Assembly: GCA_022790615.1 (NCBI GenBank)
Contig: JAAVXK010000008.1
Coordinates: forward strand, 1 to 55,609
DNA from: Lachnospiraceae bacterium
GTDB lineage: Bacteria; Bacillota; Clostridia; Lachnospirales; Lachnospiraceae
Direction of reading: 5' to 3'
Length of the DNA: 55,609 nucleotides
Part shown: positions 34,993 to 44,308 of the stretch, piece after piece
Numbering within the stretch: position 1 is the stretch's first letter
Layout of the letters: each line of letters starts with the position of its first letter
The notes under the pieces: model-generated
The model's input: only the letters and a program-made list of their open reading frames with translations
The model's database searches: none
Told to the model about the DNA's origin: nothing
Translations under genes and position numbers: made by a program

Positions 34993-37116
34993 TTACTTTA
35001 CTTTAATCTTCACAGTCTGTTTGACTCCCATATAAGTAACCGTAACCGCCGCGTTTCCTTTTTTGAGGCCTTTCACAACTCCCTTTTTGTTAACCTTCAC
35101 AAGCTTTGACGCACTCTTGAATTTCACTGCCTTTTTAGGAGAAACGGTTACTTTTATACTGACCGTCTTTCCCTTTTTGACTTTAAGAGACGTTTTCTTT
35201 ATCTTAAATGTAGCATTTTTTACGGTTACTGTACACGAAGCCGCAGCGTCTCCCGCCCTGGCGGTTATAACGGCTTTTCCGGCTCCCTTTGCGGTAACCA
35301 CGCCTTTTTCATTAACAACGGCAACCTTTTTATTCGACGAGGACCACACTACAGGTGTAGACCCATTCACAACCTCGGCTTTTATTACAGTCTTGTTAAG
35401 ACCTTTCTTAAAGAGCGTAGCTGTAGAATCGGAAAGCTTGACTGACACGGCCGGGGCGCTGGTAGGCGTACTCTGCGCAGGCTGATTATCCGGCACCTTT
35501 ACTACCGGGGCCTGCACAGTTATATCATATGACGCCGTCATTCCCGCATATGTTACGGTAATCTTCACTGTTCCCGCTTTTGAGGTGTCAGCCCCGGATA
35601 TGGAATAACCTGTTACAGCGCTCCTGCTGCCATCTTTTCCGACAGCGTTTACTACAAGCCCGTCAGCGTTGAAAGCTTCGCCTGTGGTAAATGTTTTTTT
35701 AACTTTAGACGTATCTAACTCTATACCGGAGTAAAGGTTCTTTGACGCAACCCACTCCATAATCGACGTCCTGCTTCCGTCCGCATTTTCATAAAACTGT
35801 CCGTTCGCAAATACCGGAACCCAGCCGCCGTTATGTCCCGAATACGACACGTTATCCCAAACGAACTGTCCTTTTACTTTGTTCTCATTTTCCTGTGTCG
35901 GATAATATACCGTGAAATCATTCTCTGAATTATCATAGAATCTGAATCTACTTGTGGCATCCTGCTCATTCGACTCCATTACCGCACATTTTGCGTCTAT
36001 ATTGCCAGCCTGCACAAGTTTCACGTAGGACGCATATGTGTATGGGTCCATTCTGCATGTTCCATCCGCTTCGCTGCAGCTTACCCATACCGGCAAATCT
36101 TTTAATTTTTCAGCATCCTGCTCCGTCATTGCATACGCCTGCGCGCATAAAAATGCCGCCGCATATTTCTCAGGCCTGTTTAAAATAACGCGGCTCGCCA
36201 TGTATCCGCCCATCGAAAGCCCGCCTACATATATACGGTTCGTATCAATTCCCGGGTTTTGAGCTATAATCTCATCTATAAGATTATTCACAACCGCAAG
36301 ATAACCGGATTCATTGGTGAAGCCCGCCGTAGGCCACTGATTTGGCGACTGCGGAAGAAGGACGTACGCTCCGCCCATAATTTTCTGAATCTCCTCGCCT
36401 GCAAAATTTGCCTCCGGATATGCGTACATCTGTACGCCGTGGTTCTTCAACGAACCTGCCCCTCCTTCTCCCATTCCGTGGAAGAATATGATGAGCGGCT
36501 TCTTTCCCTGCTTGTCTTCCGGTGAATAAAATGCATAATCACAGAAGTTATAGTTACTGTCCGCAATAGATGGGTCGGTAAACCTTTCCAGCACGAACTC
36601 GTCACACAGAAGGCTCACAACATCATGCTGTTTGAATGATTCGGTATTCCATTTTACAGTATAAGTGAGCGTAAGCGGCGTGTAGAAGTTCGCATAGCTG
36701 TACGAGCCCGTATGTGAAGCCTGAACGCCGCTTCCATACTCAAGCTCTAAAATTATGTAGTCGCCGGAATCAACCTTATTTCCCGCAGCGTCGACAGGAT
36801 ATACGTCGGTAATCGTTCTCGGTCCGTTGTAATCATCCTTGTATGCCTGCTCGCTGTAATGCTTTGCATTCACCGAAAAATCACTGACCTTCAGGTCTGT
36901 CGCTGAAACCGTACTTCCGGTGTTAATCATAATTCTCGTTACATCCTTGCCCCAGTCAAACGGTTCGGAAATAATGTTGAATTCCCCCGCCTCCGGCAGC
37001 GTCTTAGTACTTGAAACCACCTCTTTTTTCATTGCTGCAAATACCCCTGTTCCCGCGCCCAATATAAATGACGCACAGATTGCAAAAGCAAAAAATCGTA
37101 TTACTTTCTTTAACAT
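34993..37116 (-). CDS. Secreted alpha/beta-hydrolase (esterase-like) with Big_2 domains
   Basis: A 707-residue exported protein. A signal peptide (FFAFAICASFILGAGTGVFA) precedes an N-terminal beta-rich domain (about 40-180), then an alpha/beta-hydrolase domain (about 190-430) with oxyanion loop IIFFHGMGEGG and the nucleophile Ser in VGGLSMGGY (about 300). The C-terminal 240 residues are three bacterial Ig-like domains: one Big_3/4-like (LDTSKVKKTFTTGEAFNADG) and two Big_2 repeats (WSSSNKKVAVVNEKGVVTAKG and a Lys-rich one ending VTYMGVKQTVKIKVK). Related proteins are carbohydrate esterases or PHB-depolymerase-like enzymes of plant cell-wall degraders; the substrate is unknown. The basic tail may stick to anionic wall polymers. 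Confidence 0.85.
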   Translation of the reverse strand: MLKKVIRFFAFAICASFILGAGTGVFAAMKKEVVSSTKTLPEAGEFNIISEPFDWGKDVTRIMINTGSTVSATDLKVSDFSVNAKHYSEQAYKDDYNGPRTITDVYPVDAAGNKVDSGDYIILELEYGSGVQASHTGSYSYANFYTPLTLTYTVKWNTESFKQHDVVSLLCDEFVLERFTDPSIADSNYNFCDYAFYSPEDKQGKKPLIIFFHGMGEGGAGSLKNHGVQMYAYPEANFAGEEIQKIMGGAYVLLPQSPNQWPTAGFTNESGYLAVVNNLIDEIIAQNPGIDTNRIYVGGLSMGGYMASRVILNRPEKYAAAFLCAQAYAMTEQDAEKLKDLPVWVSCSEADGTCRMDPYTYASYVKLVQAGNIDAKCAVMESNEQDATSRFRFYDNSENDFTVYYPTQENENKVKGQFVWDNVSYSGHNGGWVPVFANGQFYENADGSRTSIMEWVASKNLYSGIELDTSKVKKTFTTGEAFNADGLVVNAVGKDGSRSAVTGYSISGADTSKAGTVKITVTYAGMTASYDITVQAPVVKVPDNQPAQSTPTSAPAVSVKLSDSTATLFKKGLNKTVIKAEVVNGSTPVVWSSSNKKVAVVNEKGVVTAKGAGKAVITARAGDAAASCTVTVKNATFKIKKTSLKVKKGKTVSIKVTVSPKKAVKFKSASKLVKVNKKGVVKGLKKGNAAVTVTYMGVKQTVKIKVK

Positions 37117-37279
37117 TTCCTTTCTCCTTCCTTTTCTCGCATACGAAACGGTCCTAAGCGCGCAATTATGTAAAACAGCACAATCGGCACATATACCAAA
37201 CGCAGGCTAATCTGTATATTTATCCAGATGTTTTTGTTCTTATATAATAACATATAAGAGAAGAATTTAGCAAGAAAAA

Positions 37280-37309
37280 GCCGTAAAGCCCGTCAGGGTC
37301 TGTTACGGC
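37280..37309 (-). terminator. Terminator overlapping the sigK stop codon
   Basis: On the minus strand GCCGTAA, then CAGACCCTGACGGGCT, then TTACGGC and TTTTTCTT. The outer 7-bp stem encloses an inner CCC/GGG stem, and the TAA stop codon of sigK is in the left arm. Confidence 0.85.
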
Positions 37310-37926
37310 CATAGTTTCCTTAATTTTTCAAGCGCTTTCTTTTCAATCCTGCTCACATAGCTCCTGCTGATTCCCATCTCGTCGGCAATTTCCCGCTGGG
37401 TCAGCTCTTTCTTTCCATCGGGAAGCCCGTATCTTTTATATATAATCTCCCTCTCCCTGCTGCTTAACACAGCGCCTATATTATCCCTGAGCCTAACAAT
37501 ATTATCCTCTAACTCCAATTTTTCCGCGACGTCGTCGTCAACACTCTCCAAAATATCTATCAGGGCTATTTCATTTCCCTCTTTATCTGAGCCAATCGGC
37601 TCGTTAAGATATATATCCTTAGACTGTTTTTTCTCCGACCTGAAATACATCAACAGTTCGTTTTCAATACATTTGCTGCAAAATGTTGCAAGGCGTATCT
37701 GTTTATTTTCATTAAAATTATCTATCCCTTTAATAAGTCCCACAGTTCCGATTGATATAAGGTCTTCCATCTCCCTGTCTTTCGACGCATATTTTCTGGC
37801 AATGTATGCAACCAGCCTGAGGTTTTTTTCAATCAAAATGTTCCTTGCGTTGTTATCTCCCTGCCTCAATCTGTCTAAACATTCTCTTTCTTCATCTGCA
37901 CTAAGCGGTTTTGGGAACGACTGCAC
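37303..37926 (-). CDS. sigK: SigK-type sporulation sigma factor lacking a pro-sequence
   Basis: A 207-residue group 3/sporulation sigma-70 factor. Region 2 has RNILIEKNLRLVAYIARKYA, DLISIGTVGLIKGIDNFN and LATFCSKCIENELLM; region 4 has LSSREREIIYKRYGL and the HTH TQREIADEMGISRSYVSRIE. The N-terminal motif FPKPLS and overall pattern fit SigK. The start is set at GTG 37926 because GAGGTG lies 6 bases upstream; it yields MQSFPKPLS, like the mature B. subtilis protein, with no membrane-tethered pro-region. A longer start (ATG 37965) has no ribosome binding site. C. difficile SigK also lacks a pro-sequence. SigE is the main alternative assignment. Confidence 0.8.
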   Translation of the reverse strand: MQSFPKPLSADEERECLDRLRQGDNNARNILIEKNLRLVAYIARKYASKDREMEDLISIGTVGLIKGIDNFNENKQIRLATFCSKCIENELLMYFRSEKKQSKDIYLNEPIGSDKEGNEIALIDILESVDDDVAEKLELEDNIVRLRDNIGAVLSSREREIIYKRYGLPDGKKELTQREIADEMGISRSYVSRIEKKALEKLRKLWP

Positions 37927-38023
37927 AACTGACACCTCAAAATGATATCCATATATACTATGCATAAGACAAAATGTTCGTGCTTTTCCACCCAAAATAG
38001 CCTATGATAAATATTTCGACAAT

Positions 38024-38884
38024 TTATTTTACGTTGTCATAATCGTCAAGGAAATGATGCCTCTTTCCCCTGCGCTTATACGCTATTACGGTATCAATGT
38101 TTACATTTTCAACACTCTTGAAAATATTGGCTTCGACAAACGGATTAACATTTCTGAGTTCCCGTATCAGACCCTTTATCTCCTTTCTCTTTGAAAGACT
38201 CTCCTTATCTGCACACGTCTCGCAATCCTGCGTGAACTTACATGCGCACTGCAAAAACCGGAGTCCGTTGTAGTCCCGCCACGCCTCTATAGCCTGCTCC
38301 CGAATCAGATACATGGGCCTTATAAGCTCCATTCCATCAAAGTTCGTGCTGTGAAGCTTAGGCATCATCGTCTGAACCTGACCTCCATACAACATACCCA
38401 TTAGTATAGTCTCTATCACATCGTCATAATGGTGTCCAAGCGCAATCTTGTTACAGCCGATTTCCTTTGCGTAGCTGTACAGATACCCCCTCCGCATGCG
38501 AGCGCATATATAACACGGCGACTTCTCTATATGAAACACCGAATCAAATATATCCGACTCAAATATTTGAACGGGAACATTCAGAATCCCTGCATTATGT
38601 TCTATTGCCTCCCTATTTTCCCTGTTATAACCGGGGTCCATAACAATGAATTTTACATCAAATGAGAATTTGTTATGCAGACGCAGTTCCTGAAACAGCT
38701 TAGCCATGAGCATCGAGTCCTTGCCGCCGGATATACATACGGCGATACTGTCCCCCTCTTTCACAAGCTCATACCTGTTGATTGCTTTTGTGAACTTACA
38801 CCATATATCCTTTCGGAACTTTTTCCTTATGCTGAGCTCGACAGCCCTGCTAATATCCTCTTCCATTCCATGCAATGAAATCAC
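38024..38884 (-). CDS. TtcA-like PP-loop tRNA thiolation protein
   Basis: A 286-residue ATP-pyrophosphatase-fold protein. The PP-loop is SGGKDSMLM (about 51-59). Cysteine pairs typical of iron-sulfur TtcA-like proteins are CYICARMRRG (about 123-126) and CACKFTQDCETC (about 209-220), and GHHYDDVIET is the family's conserved motif. TtcA thiolates cytidine 32 of tRNA; some Firmicute homologues have other or unknown substrates. The annotated start is a GTG; an internal ATG at 38866 (MEEDISRA) is equally possible. It is co-directional with sigK with a short gap. Confidence 0.82.
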   Translation of the reverse strand: MISLHGMEEDISRAVELSIRKKFRKDIWCKFTKAINRYELVKEGDSIAVCISGGKDSMLMAKLFQELRLHNKFSFDVKFIVMDPGYNRENREAIEHNAGILNVPVQIFESDIFDSVFHIEKSPCYICARMRRGYLYSYAKEIGCNKIALGHHYDDVIETILMGMLYGGQVQTMMPKLHSTNFDGMELIRPMYLIREQAIEAWRDYNGLRFLQCACKFTQDCETCADKESLSKRKEIKGLIRELRNVNPFVEANIFKSVENVNIDTVIAYKRRGKRHHFLDDYDNVK

Positions 38885-39021
38885 CCGCCCGTAAAATATT
38901 TTAAGCCGTATGCCAAAGCTTTGCTTTTGCGCTTATTTTTTCTTTATAATAATACAATAATCCAATTTCTATTGCAATTTATATTACAGAATATTTTTGT
39001 GTCCTATACATCTTTCAAGGG

Positions 39022-39132
39022 GTGAATACTGTAAATGACTTACCGCAACTTCTTCAAGTGATGAAAGATGATAATTTAACGGATTTTCAATATGTAATTG
39101 AAAACGGTAAATGGAATGTGATTATTAAATGA
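39022..39132 (+). CDS. Doubtful 36-codon frame
   Basis: In the 334-base gap between the TtcA-like and BspA-like genes a GTG-initiated frame reads VNTVNDLPQLLQVMKDDN and ends YVIENGKWNVIIK. The composition is protein-like and a terminator follows 6 bases later, which supports a former or real small gene. The GTG has no ribosome binding site at a proper distance (AAGGG touches it), so it may be the 3' remnant of a longer gene. Confidence 0.3.
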   Translation: MNTVNDLPQLLQVMKDDNLTDFQYVIENGKWNVIIK

Positions 39133-39137
39133 AAGGA

Positions 39138-39164
39138 AGCAGCAGAGTATTACACCCTGCTGCT
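39138..39164 (+). terminator. Hairpin behind the small frame
   Basis: AGCAGCAG (39138-39145) and CTGCTGCT (39157-39164) form a perfect 8-bp stem, followed by AATCTTATTTGTTATT. Confidence 0.55.
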
Positions 39165-39218
39165 AATCTTATTTGTTATTATGCACATATTCTGCAATAA
39201 GCCTTCCGTTCGGTCATT

Positions 39219-41495
39219 TTAATACTTATAATACTTAACCTTCTTTTTATCAAAATATTTTGCAAGCGGCGAATTCTTCTTAACCATAAGTTTGCATCCC
39301 TTACATGTTTTGTCAAACACATAGCTTAAACTTGTCAAATCATCGTCGTCATAGTAATTTGCACTATATGTTTTCATACTTTTTGGAAGGTAAAGCTTAA
39401 TTTTTTTACAGTTATAAAATGGCAGTCCGTCACCTGACTTTACACCTTCCGGAACCACTACTTTTTTAAGATATTTACAGCCTGAAAACGCATCTGACTC
39501 CATCTTTGAATCTTTTCTTACGGTGTACTTTGCGCCCTTTCTTGCCGGCGGATATAACAAAAGCGAACCCTTTGCTTTTTTATAATACAGCACTCCGTCA
39601 ACCGATTCAAACTTCTTGTTTGAGGCATGTACGTTTATCGTCTCAAGCTGGCTGCATCCGTCAAGCGCAAATTCTTCGAGATAACTCACACCTTTCGCCA
39701 GTGTAATTGATTTTACGCTGCTGCCATCAAACGCATTATAATATATACTGTTCACACTGTTTGCAGTAACAATTTCCGTAACTGCAGAATCTTCGAATGC
39801 AAATGAGCATATGATTGCGACGCCATACGGGACATTAAACTTGCCGGTTAATGCAGCCGGAAATGCAATCAGTTCTCTCATATCCGCCGAGTACAGAACC
39901 CCGTCAATACTTCGAACCTCGCCACCCTCAGGAACCGATATGGACGTCAGCGCTGTACATCCTGCAAAAGGATTACTCTGTAACTTGCCATAACTTATAT
40001 ATATGACCTGGCAATCCGTCAGCTCCGGTATATCCTCGTGAAACAAAACATCCTGGAACAATATTTTGCCAAGCGGTTTGTTAAACTTAACTTCCTTTAT
40101 ATTGGTACATTTCAAAAACGACAGTACGCCAAGCTTCTGTGCGTTAAGCGTAATCGTTCCGCTCAGTCCCGAACAGTGCGCGAAAGCCGCCGCACCTATC
40201 TCGTTAATATTTTCCATATTAACATTTTTTAACGAGCTGCACTTATAGAAACATGCCACCGGAATCTTTGAAACATTCTTCGGAATATTAATACTCTCCA
40301 ATGCCGTACAACCAAGGAACATCTCGTCCGAAAGAGACGCCATTGTATCAGGCAGGACAACTTCCTTAAGAGCGGTACAGTAATAGAAGCAAATGCTGTT
40401 TGAGGAAACGGTTTTATCCGGAAAAACTGCCTTTACAAGTGCACTGCAGTTTCTAAACGCATCATAGCTCCAAAATATATTCTTCGTTCCGTCCGGAAGA
40501 GGGAGAAATACCTGTGATATCATGCTCTCGGAAAATGCTTCTTTTCCTATATAATTGACTTCGCCTTCCATCGACATGGATGTAATTCCCGCTCCTGAAA
40601 ATGCATACGCGTATATCTTCTTTATATTGTTTTTAAGTACTACGGCCTCCGCCTTTCGCGCCGGCCACGCAACAAGCGACTCGTCCGCTTTTCCATATAT
40701 AACTCCGTCAAGGCACGTATAGTTTCCGTTTTCCTTTGGTATGTTGAACCTCTCGATATTTTTACAATATGCAAAAGGGTTTGCAGACTTTTTACCGAGG
40801 AGCTGCAAATTATCCGTAAAATTAACCTCTGTTATACCCTCGCATCCATAAAACGCCTCGGTCTCCACCATCGTAACACTATTCAGGTTCAGTATTCCCG
40901 CAAGTGATTTGTCACCCTTAAAAGCCTGCGCGCCAATCTCCTCAATATCCTCAAGATTGATGGAAGAAAGACTGGTACATTCCTCAAAGCATCCTATGCT
41001 TATTAGTTTCATACCTGTTCCAAGCTTTACTTTCTTAAGCTTTTTACATGAATAAAATGCACCCTGCTTAATCTCTTTCACGCTGTCCGGAATATTGACA
41101 CTTGTCAGCCCGGTTTGGTCGAATGCATACGCTTCAATTTTAGTGAGCTTTTTAGATAATTTCACCTGCTTAAGATTACTACACTTGTGAAACGCTTCAA
41201 CTCCGATTGTCTCTACAGTATCCGGTATTGTAACTTTCCTTACTTTCTTGTTGGAGTCAAAAGCGCTGTCGTCAATTCTTACTACATTTTTTCCCGCTAT
41301 CTTGTCAGGAATTTTGACATTCTTATCTTTGCCGATATACGACCGAATCTCAACGCCGCCCTTTACTTTCTCGTACTTATAATCCCCCTTTGTTGCCGCC
41401 TTTGAGCTGCTTACTGAAACAACTCCTGCCAGAGCCGTAAATAATAACAGAGTCAATATTATTTTAACATGCCTGTTAATACGTATTTTCTTCAT
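39219..41495 (-). CDS. BspA-like leucine-rich repeat surface protein
   Basis: A 758-residue exported protein with a signal sequence (HVKIILTLLLFTALAGVVSV) followed by about 20 or more LRR_5 (Treponema pallidum/BspA type) repeats of about 23 residues, for example VTIPDTVETIGVEAFHKCSNL, then a short tail KNSPLAKYFDKKKVKYYKY. There is no LPXTG or wall-binding repeat, so the attachment mode is unclear. Relatives bind host or substrate proteins, but binding partners here cannot be predicted. The GH2 enzyme at the window start carries the same repeat type in its tail. Ribosome binding site AAAGGAGGGG. Confidence 0.9.
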   Translation of the reverse strand: MKKIRINRHVKIILTLLLFTALAGVVSVSSSKAATKGDYKYEKVKGGVEIRSYIGKDKNVKIPDKIAGKNVVRIDDSAFDSNKKVRKVTIPDTVETIGVEAFHKCSNLKQVKLSKKLTKIEAYAFDQTGLTSVNIPDSVKEIKQGAFYSCKKLKKVKLGTGMKLISIGCFEECTSLSSINLEDIEEIGAQAFKGDKSLAGILNLNSVTMVETEAFYGCEGITEVNFTDNLQLLGKKSANPFAYCKNIERFNIPKENGNYTCLDGVIYGKADESLVAWPARKAEAVVLKNNIKKIYAYAFSGAGITSMSMEGEVNYIGKEAFSESMISQVFLPLPDGTKNIFWSYDAFRNCSALVKAVFPDKTVSSNSICFYYCTALKEVVLPDTMASLSDEMFLGCTALESINIPKNVSKIPVACFYKCSSLKNVNMENINEIGAAAFAHCSGLSGTITLNAQKLGVLSFLKCTNIKEVKFNKPLGKILFQDVLFHEDIPELTDCQVIYISYGKLQSNPFAGCTALTSISVPEGGEVRSIDGVLYSADMRELIAFPAALTGKFNVPYGVAIICSFAFEDSAVTEIVTANSVNSIYYNAFDGSSVKSITLAKGVSYLEEFALDGCSQLETINVHASNKKFESVDGVLYYKKAKGSLLLYPPARKGAKYTVRKDSKMESDAFSGCKYLKKVVVPEGVKSGDGLPFYNCKKIKLYLPKSMKTYSANYYDDDDLTSLSYVFDKTCKGCKLMVKKNSPLAKYFDKKKVKYYKY

Positions 41496-41582
41496 GAATA
41501 CCCCTCCTTTTAATATTTATATAATTATTTCGCTGCGACGATAATAATCTTACATACAATTATATACTATTTCCAATTATTT

Positions 41583-41651
41583 TTAAAGTACTACCCATCC
41601 GCCAAAACTTCCCATATCACCATTAACCGTAAACGGATTGACAGTTCCCAT
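41583..41651 (-). CDS. Doubtful 22-codon frame
   Basis: In the 376-base gap behind the exonuclease gene, ATG at 41651 opens MGTVNPFTVNGDMGSFGGWVV + Leu, with AGAAAGAGAG 4 bases upstream. The frame is open for 22 more codons before this ATG, with protein-like composition (RTEHVNIVKIVEREY), so it may be the 3' end of a decayed gene. The peptide ends in a hydrophobic tail. No function is claimed. The rest of the gap holds the terminator at 41839. Confidence 0.25.
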   Translation of the reverse strand: MGTVNPFTVNGDMGSFGGWVVL

Positions 41652-41838
41652 ATACTCTCTTTCTACAATTTTAACAATATTTACATGTTCGGTTCGTGCC
41701 GTCCTTGCGGCATTTCCCTAAATCTTCCATCCCTGCATACAAAACCTGTTTGGGGCAACGTCTTCGGACATACGTATCGGGGTCTATCCCTGAACTTTTT
41801 CCAAATGGAAAGCCTACTATTATATCTCTGATACGACA

Positions 41839-41860
41839 ACAGCAGGCCAAAGCCTGCTGT
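41839..41860 (-). terminator. Hairpin behind the exonuclease gene
   Basis: ACAGCAGGC (41839-41847) and GCCTGCTGT (41852-41860) form a perfect 9-bp stem around CAAA, 12 bases after the stop codon. The U-run is poor (TTGTCG on the minus strand). Confidence 0.65.
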
Positions 41861-41871
41861 CCGTATAGTAT

Positions 41872-42570
41872 TCAATCTTCATGCTGTACGTCGCTGCCGC
41901 CAATCAGTTCCTTTATGCTTCCAAAGTCTACCATGTCGCCAATCGACGCCTCATCCTCACTTTTTTGTGTGTTAATCGCATCTATAATATATTTTAATTC
42001 TTTTTTAAATTTCTCTTCATCTCTTGACATTATAAACAGCGAAGCCGTATTTCGTGCGTCATACAATGCGTCGTGCTGTCTTCCCTGAAACGCCTCGCCT
42101 GCATAATCAATCGCTTTCTCAAGCGCCACCGGTTTTGACAATCCAAGAAGCCTGCTGAATTCCTTTTGAAAATCAACCCACTTGCCCATCAGCTTATTTT
42201 CATTCGCTCCCGGTTCAAAATTTTTAATGTTCATCTCGCTTACTATCTGCATCCTGTCATTATCGCTCCACTGATATAACGTGAATTCATCATCATACGA
42301 TGAACACCAGTCCGCAAAAGCCCGTATCGCATCCCCAAATACAGGCGCGTCCTGCACCATAGCTGTGGTTATACCCGTCAGCGACGAATACCTTGATTCT
42401 ATCGTATCGTTCAGCTCAGGCTTTACATACGTCATAAATGTACCAATCTCATTGTAATTTTCATCCAGCATAACAGCGCCAATCTCTATAATTTCCTTAT
42501 GAGTTGAACCCTTCATCTCATGCTCTTTCGCTATGCCGTTCATCTCAAGATCAACTATTATGTGTCTCAC
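41872..42570 (-). CDS. DEDDh 3'-5' exonuclease (RNase T/KapD-like)
   Basis: A 232-residue exonuclease domain protein. The four acidic ligands and general-base His are visible: VDLEMNG (Exo I), FADWCSSYDDEFTLYQWSDND (Exo II), and GRQHDALYDARNTA (Exo III, His then Asp). It probably trims RNA or DNA ends. The start is set at GTG 42570 (RHIIVDLEMNG), preceded by AGGG at 7 bases, because the domain begins there; the longer open frame up to 42708 has no family similarity. Co-directional with the chemoreceptor gene 144 bases upstream. Confidence 0.87.
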   Translation of the reverse strand: MRHIIVDLEMNGIAKEHEMKGSTHKEIIEIGAVMLDENYNEIGTFMTYVKPELNDTIESRYSSLTGITTAMVQDAPVFGDAIRAFADWCSSYDDEFTLYQWSDNDRMQIVSEMNIKNFEPGANENKLMGKWVDFQKEFSRLLGLSKPVALEKAIDYAGEAFQGRQHDALYDARNTASLFIMSRDEEKFKKELKYIIDAINTQKSEDEASIGDMVDFGSIKELIGGSDVQHED

Positions 42571-42713
42571 AATAATTCCCTGCTTTCCTTTGTTTACGGT
42601 ATCTGTACCGCATATCATACGACCGCTGCCGAAATGATTAGCGATATTGATAGCATCATACCATACATTTGAAAATTTCTCAATGCCGGGAAAATTATGG
42701 CTTAGCATGCCGT

Positions 42714-44072
42714 TTATTCCTGAGCCGCTTGTAAAATCTGCTGTAAATCTGCGATTAATTCTTTTGAATATTCGGCAACTTCCTGGTAAAGCCGTTCCGC
42801 CTCAAGATAAGAGCCTTTGTTGAGCGCCTGAATAACGGAAGAACCATACTTATGGAAACGCCTGTGCTTCATTTCCAATGCAACCCATATTGGCATAATC
42901 GACGGAATCCGGGGTTTTACCGAATAGTAAAAATGACCGAATCCGCACTTGGAAGAATCTAGCTGCAATGGCGTAACTGTCCGGTTCTCAACCATATTTT
43001 TCAAATTGCCCAGCCAGGTCTGATGAGCGGAGATGGCGTCGCGGACATATTTTGAAAATTCAGAATTTTCAAGATGGTAAAAGGCGTCCTCAGACAACGC
43101 TCCCATTTGTTTAACCGTGCAGTCCAATGTTTTTTCAATGTCAACAACGGGTTCTACAGTCTTTTTCAAATCAGAACTGACCTGATTCATAAAATTCGTG
43201 CTGTTTCTCAACTGGTTTTCCATTTCTGCCATCGAGCTGCTAATATTTTCGCTGACGGCGGCGATAGAACGGATGGAATCATTCACTTTGGAAACGCATT
43301 GCTGGTTTTCGTGGTTCAAATCCCAAACATTGTTAATCTTTTTTGACATAACCTCCAGGGAATCAACTGTCTTTGAAGCGCTTTGCATACTCTTTTCTGA
43401 CGCTTCTTTGATGGTTTCAACAAATTGTTCCATATTGCTTGTCAGCTTTTGCGTCTCTTCGGCAAGTTTACGGATTTCCTCTGCAATGACCGCAAACCCT
43501 TCTCCGGCTTCTCCAGCTCTTGCCGCCTCAACGGAGGCGTTGAGCGACAGCAGGTTCGTCTGTAAAGAAATAGCGTTAATTTCAGAAATTACGTTGCTTA
43601 TATATGCAAGTACTTGCTGCAACTCATCCATGTCTTTCCTGAGTTCTAAAGACACGTCGATTGTCTGACCCGAAAGGTCCTTGATTATGGTAAGTTCATT
43701 CTGGCCGGTCTGAATCTTCTCAAACATTTCATTACTATCGGAAGATACTTCAACAATGGTACTTGTCAATTCTTCATGCTGATTATTGGTTTTTCCCGAC
43801 AAATCGGCTGAAGAACCATAAATAGTTTCGGTAGCCTTTGCTACATTTTGTGAAATTTCAATGATTTTCTCTGTCTGGTACTGCATTGTTAAATCAAGAG
43901 AACTGATTTGCATAACCGCTTTAATATTTTTTTCAAAAATCTCTCCAAATTGTTTTCTTCCGATTTGTAACCGCTTGTAAATGTTGTTCAGTTCGGAATC
44001 TTTCGCATAATCCGCTTCTTTCATTTCAGAAAGCGCTTTTATAAGTACTGTTTTCCCCTTTTTAACTGCCAT
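42714..44072 (-). CDS. Cytoplasmic methyl-accepting chemotaxis protein with CZB domain
   Basis: A 452-residue soluble chemoreceptor without membrane segments. The signalling hairpin tip is conserved: [20 protein letters not shown] then [16 protein letters not shown] (about 180-220). The C-terminus (about 345-425) is a chemoreceptor zinc-binding (CZB) domain: His in [10 protein letters not shown], the CxFGxxY motif in [13 protein letters not shown], and His residues in [13 protein letters not shown] receptors sense zinc or hypochlorite-type oxidants through the Cys-bound zinc. No CheW, CheA or flagellar genes are in the window, but the protein implies motility. Ribosome binding site AAAAGGAG, 8 bases before the ATG. 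Confidence 0.93.
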   Translation of the reverse strand: MAVKKGKTVLIKALSEMKEADYAKDSELNNIYKRLQIGRKQFGEIFEKNIKAVMQISSLDLTMQYQTEKIIEISQNVAKATETIYGSSADLSGKTNNQHEELTSTIVEVSSDSNEMFEKIQTGQNELTIIKDLSGQTIDVSLELRKDMDELQQVLAYISNVISEINAISLQTNLLSLNASVEAARAGEAGEGFAVIAEEIRKLAEETQKLTSNMEQFVETIKEASEKSMQSASKTVDSLEVMSKKINNVWDLNHENQQCVSKVNDSIRSIAAVSENISSSMAEMENQLRNSTNFMNQVSSDLKKTVEPVVDIEKTLDCTVKQMGALSEDAFYHLENSEFSKYVRDAISAHQTWLGNLKNMVENRTVTPLQLDSSKCGFGHFYYSVKPRIPSIMPIWVALEMKHRRFHKYGSSVIQALNKGSYLEAERLYQEVAEYSKELIADLQQILQAAQE

Positions 44073-44222
44073 TGGTCATCTCCTTTTTCATTTTAAGTTC
44101 CATGAGCATTCAATATAGTACAATAAAGTATGAACTGCGCCGACTATATACTTTCATAATACGGGATTTCTGTCAATTTGCAAGCTTTTTTTCTGCTTTG
44201 CGTAAAAAATATTTATAGTCAA

Positions 44223-44248
44223 ATACCCCGCAGCAAGCTACAGGGTAT
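44223..44248 (-). terminator. Terminator after the NSS symporter gene
   Basis: On the minus strand ATACCCTGTAGC, a TT loop and GCTGCGGGGTAT (12-bp stem with two G-U pairs), followed by TTGACTATAAATATTTTT. It lies about 60 bases behind the symporter stop, with a smaller CGCCC/GGGCG hairpin in between. The rest of 44073-44308 shows no confident promoter. Confidence 0.7.
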
Positions 44249-44308
44249 GCCTTAGATTCTTTTAGCAAGTTCGCCCCAATGGGCGGGCGTCTATAATACA
44301 TTAAATTT

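Noticed and set aside
41681-41875. 64-codon frame on the minus strand
   Set aside because: No ribosome binding site, passes through the terminator at 41839-41860, and its composition is unlike neighbours.
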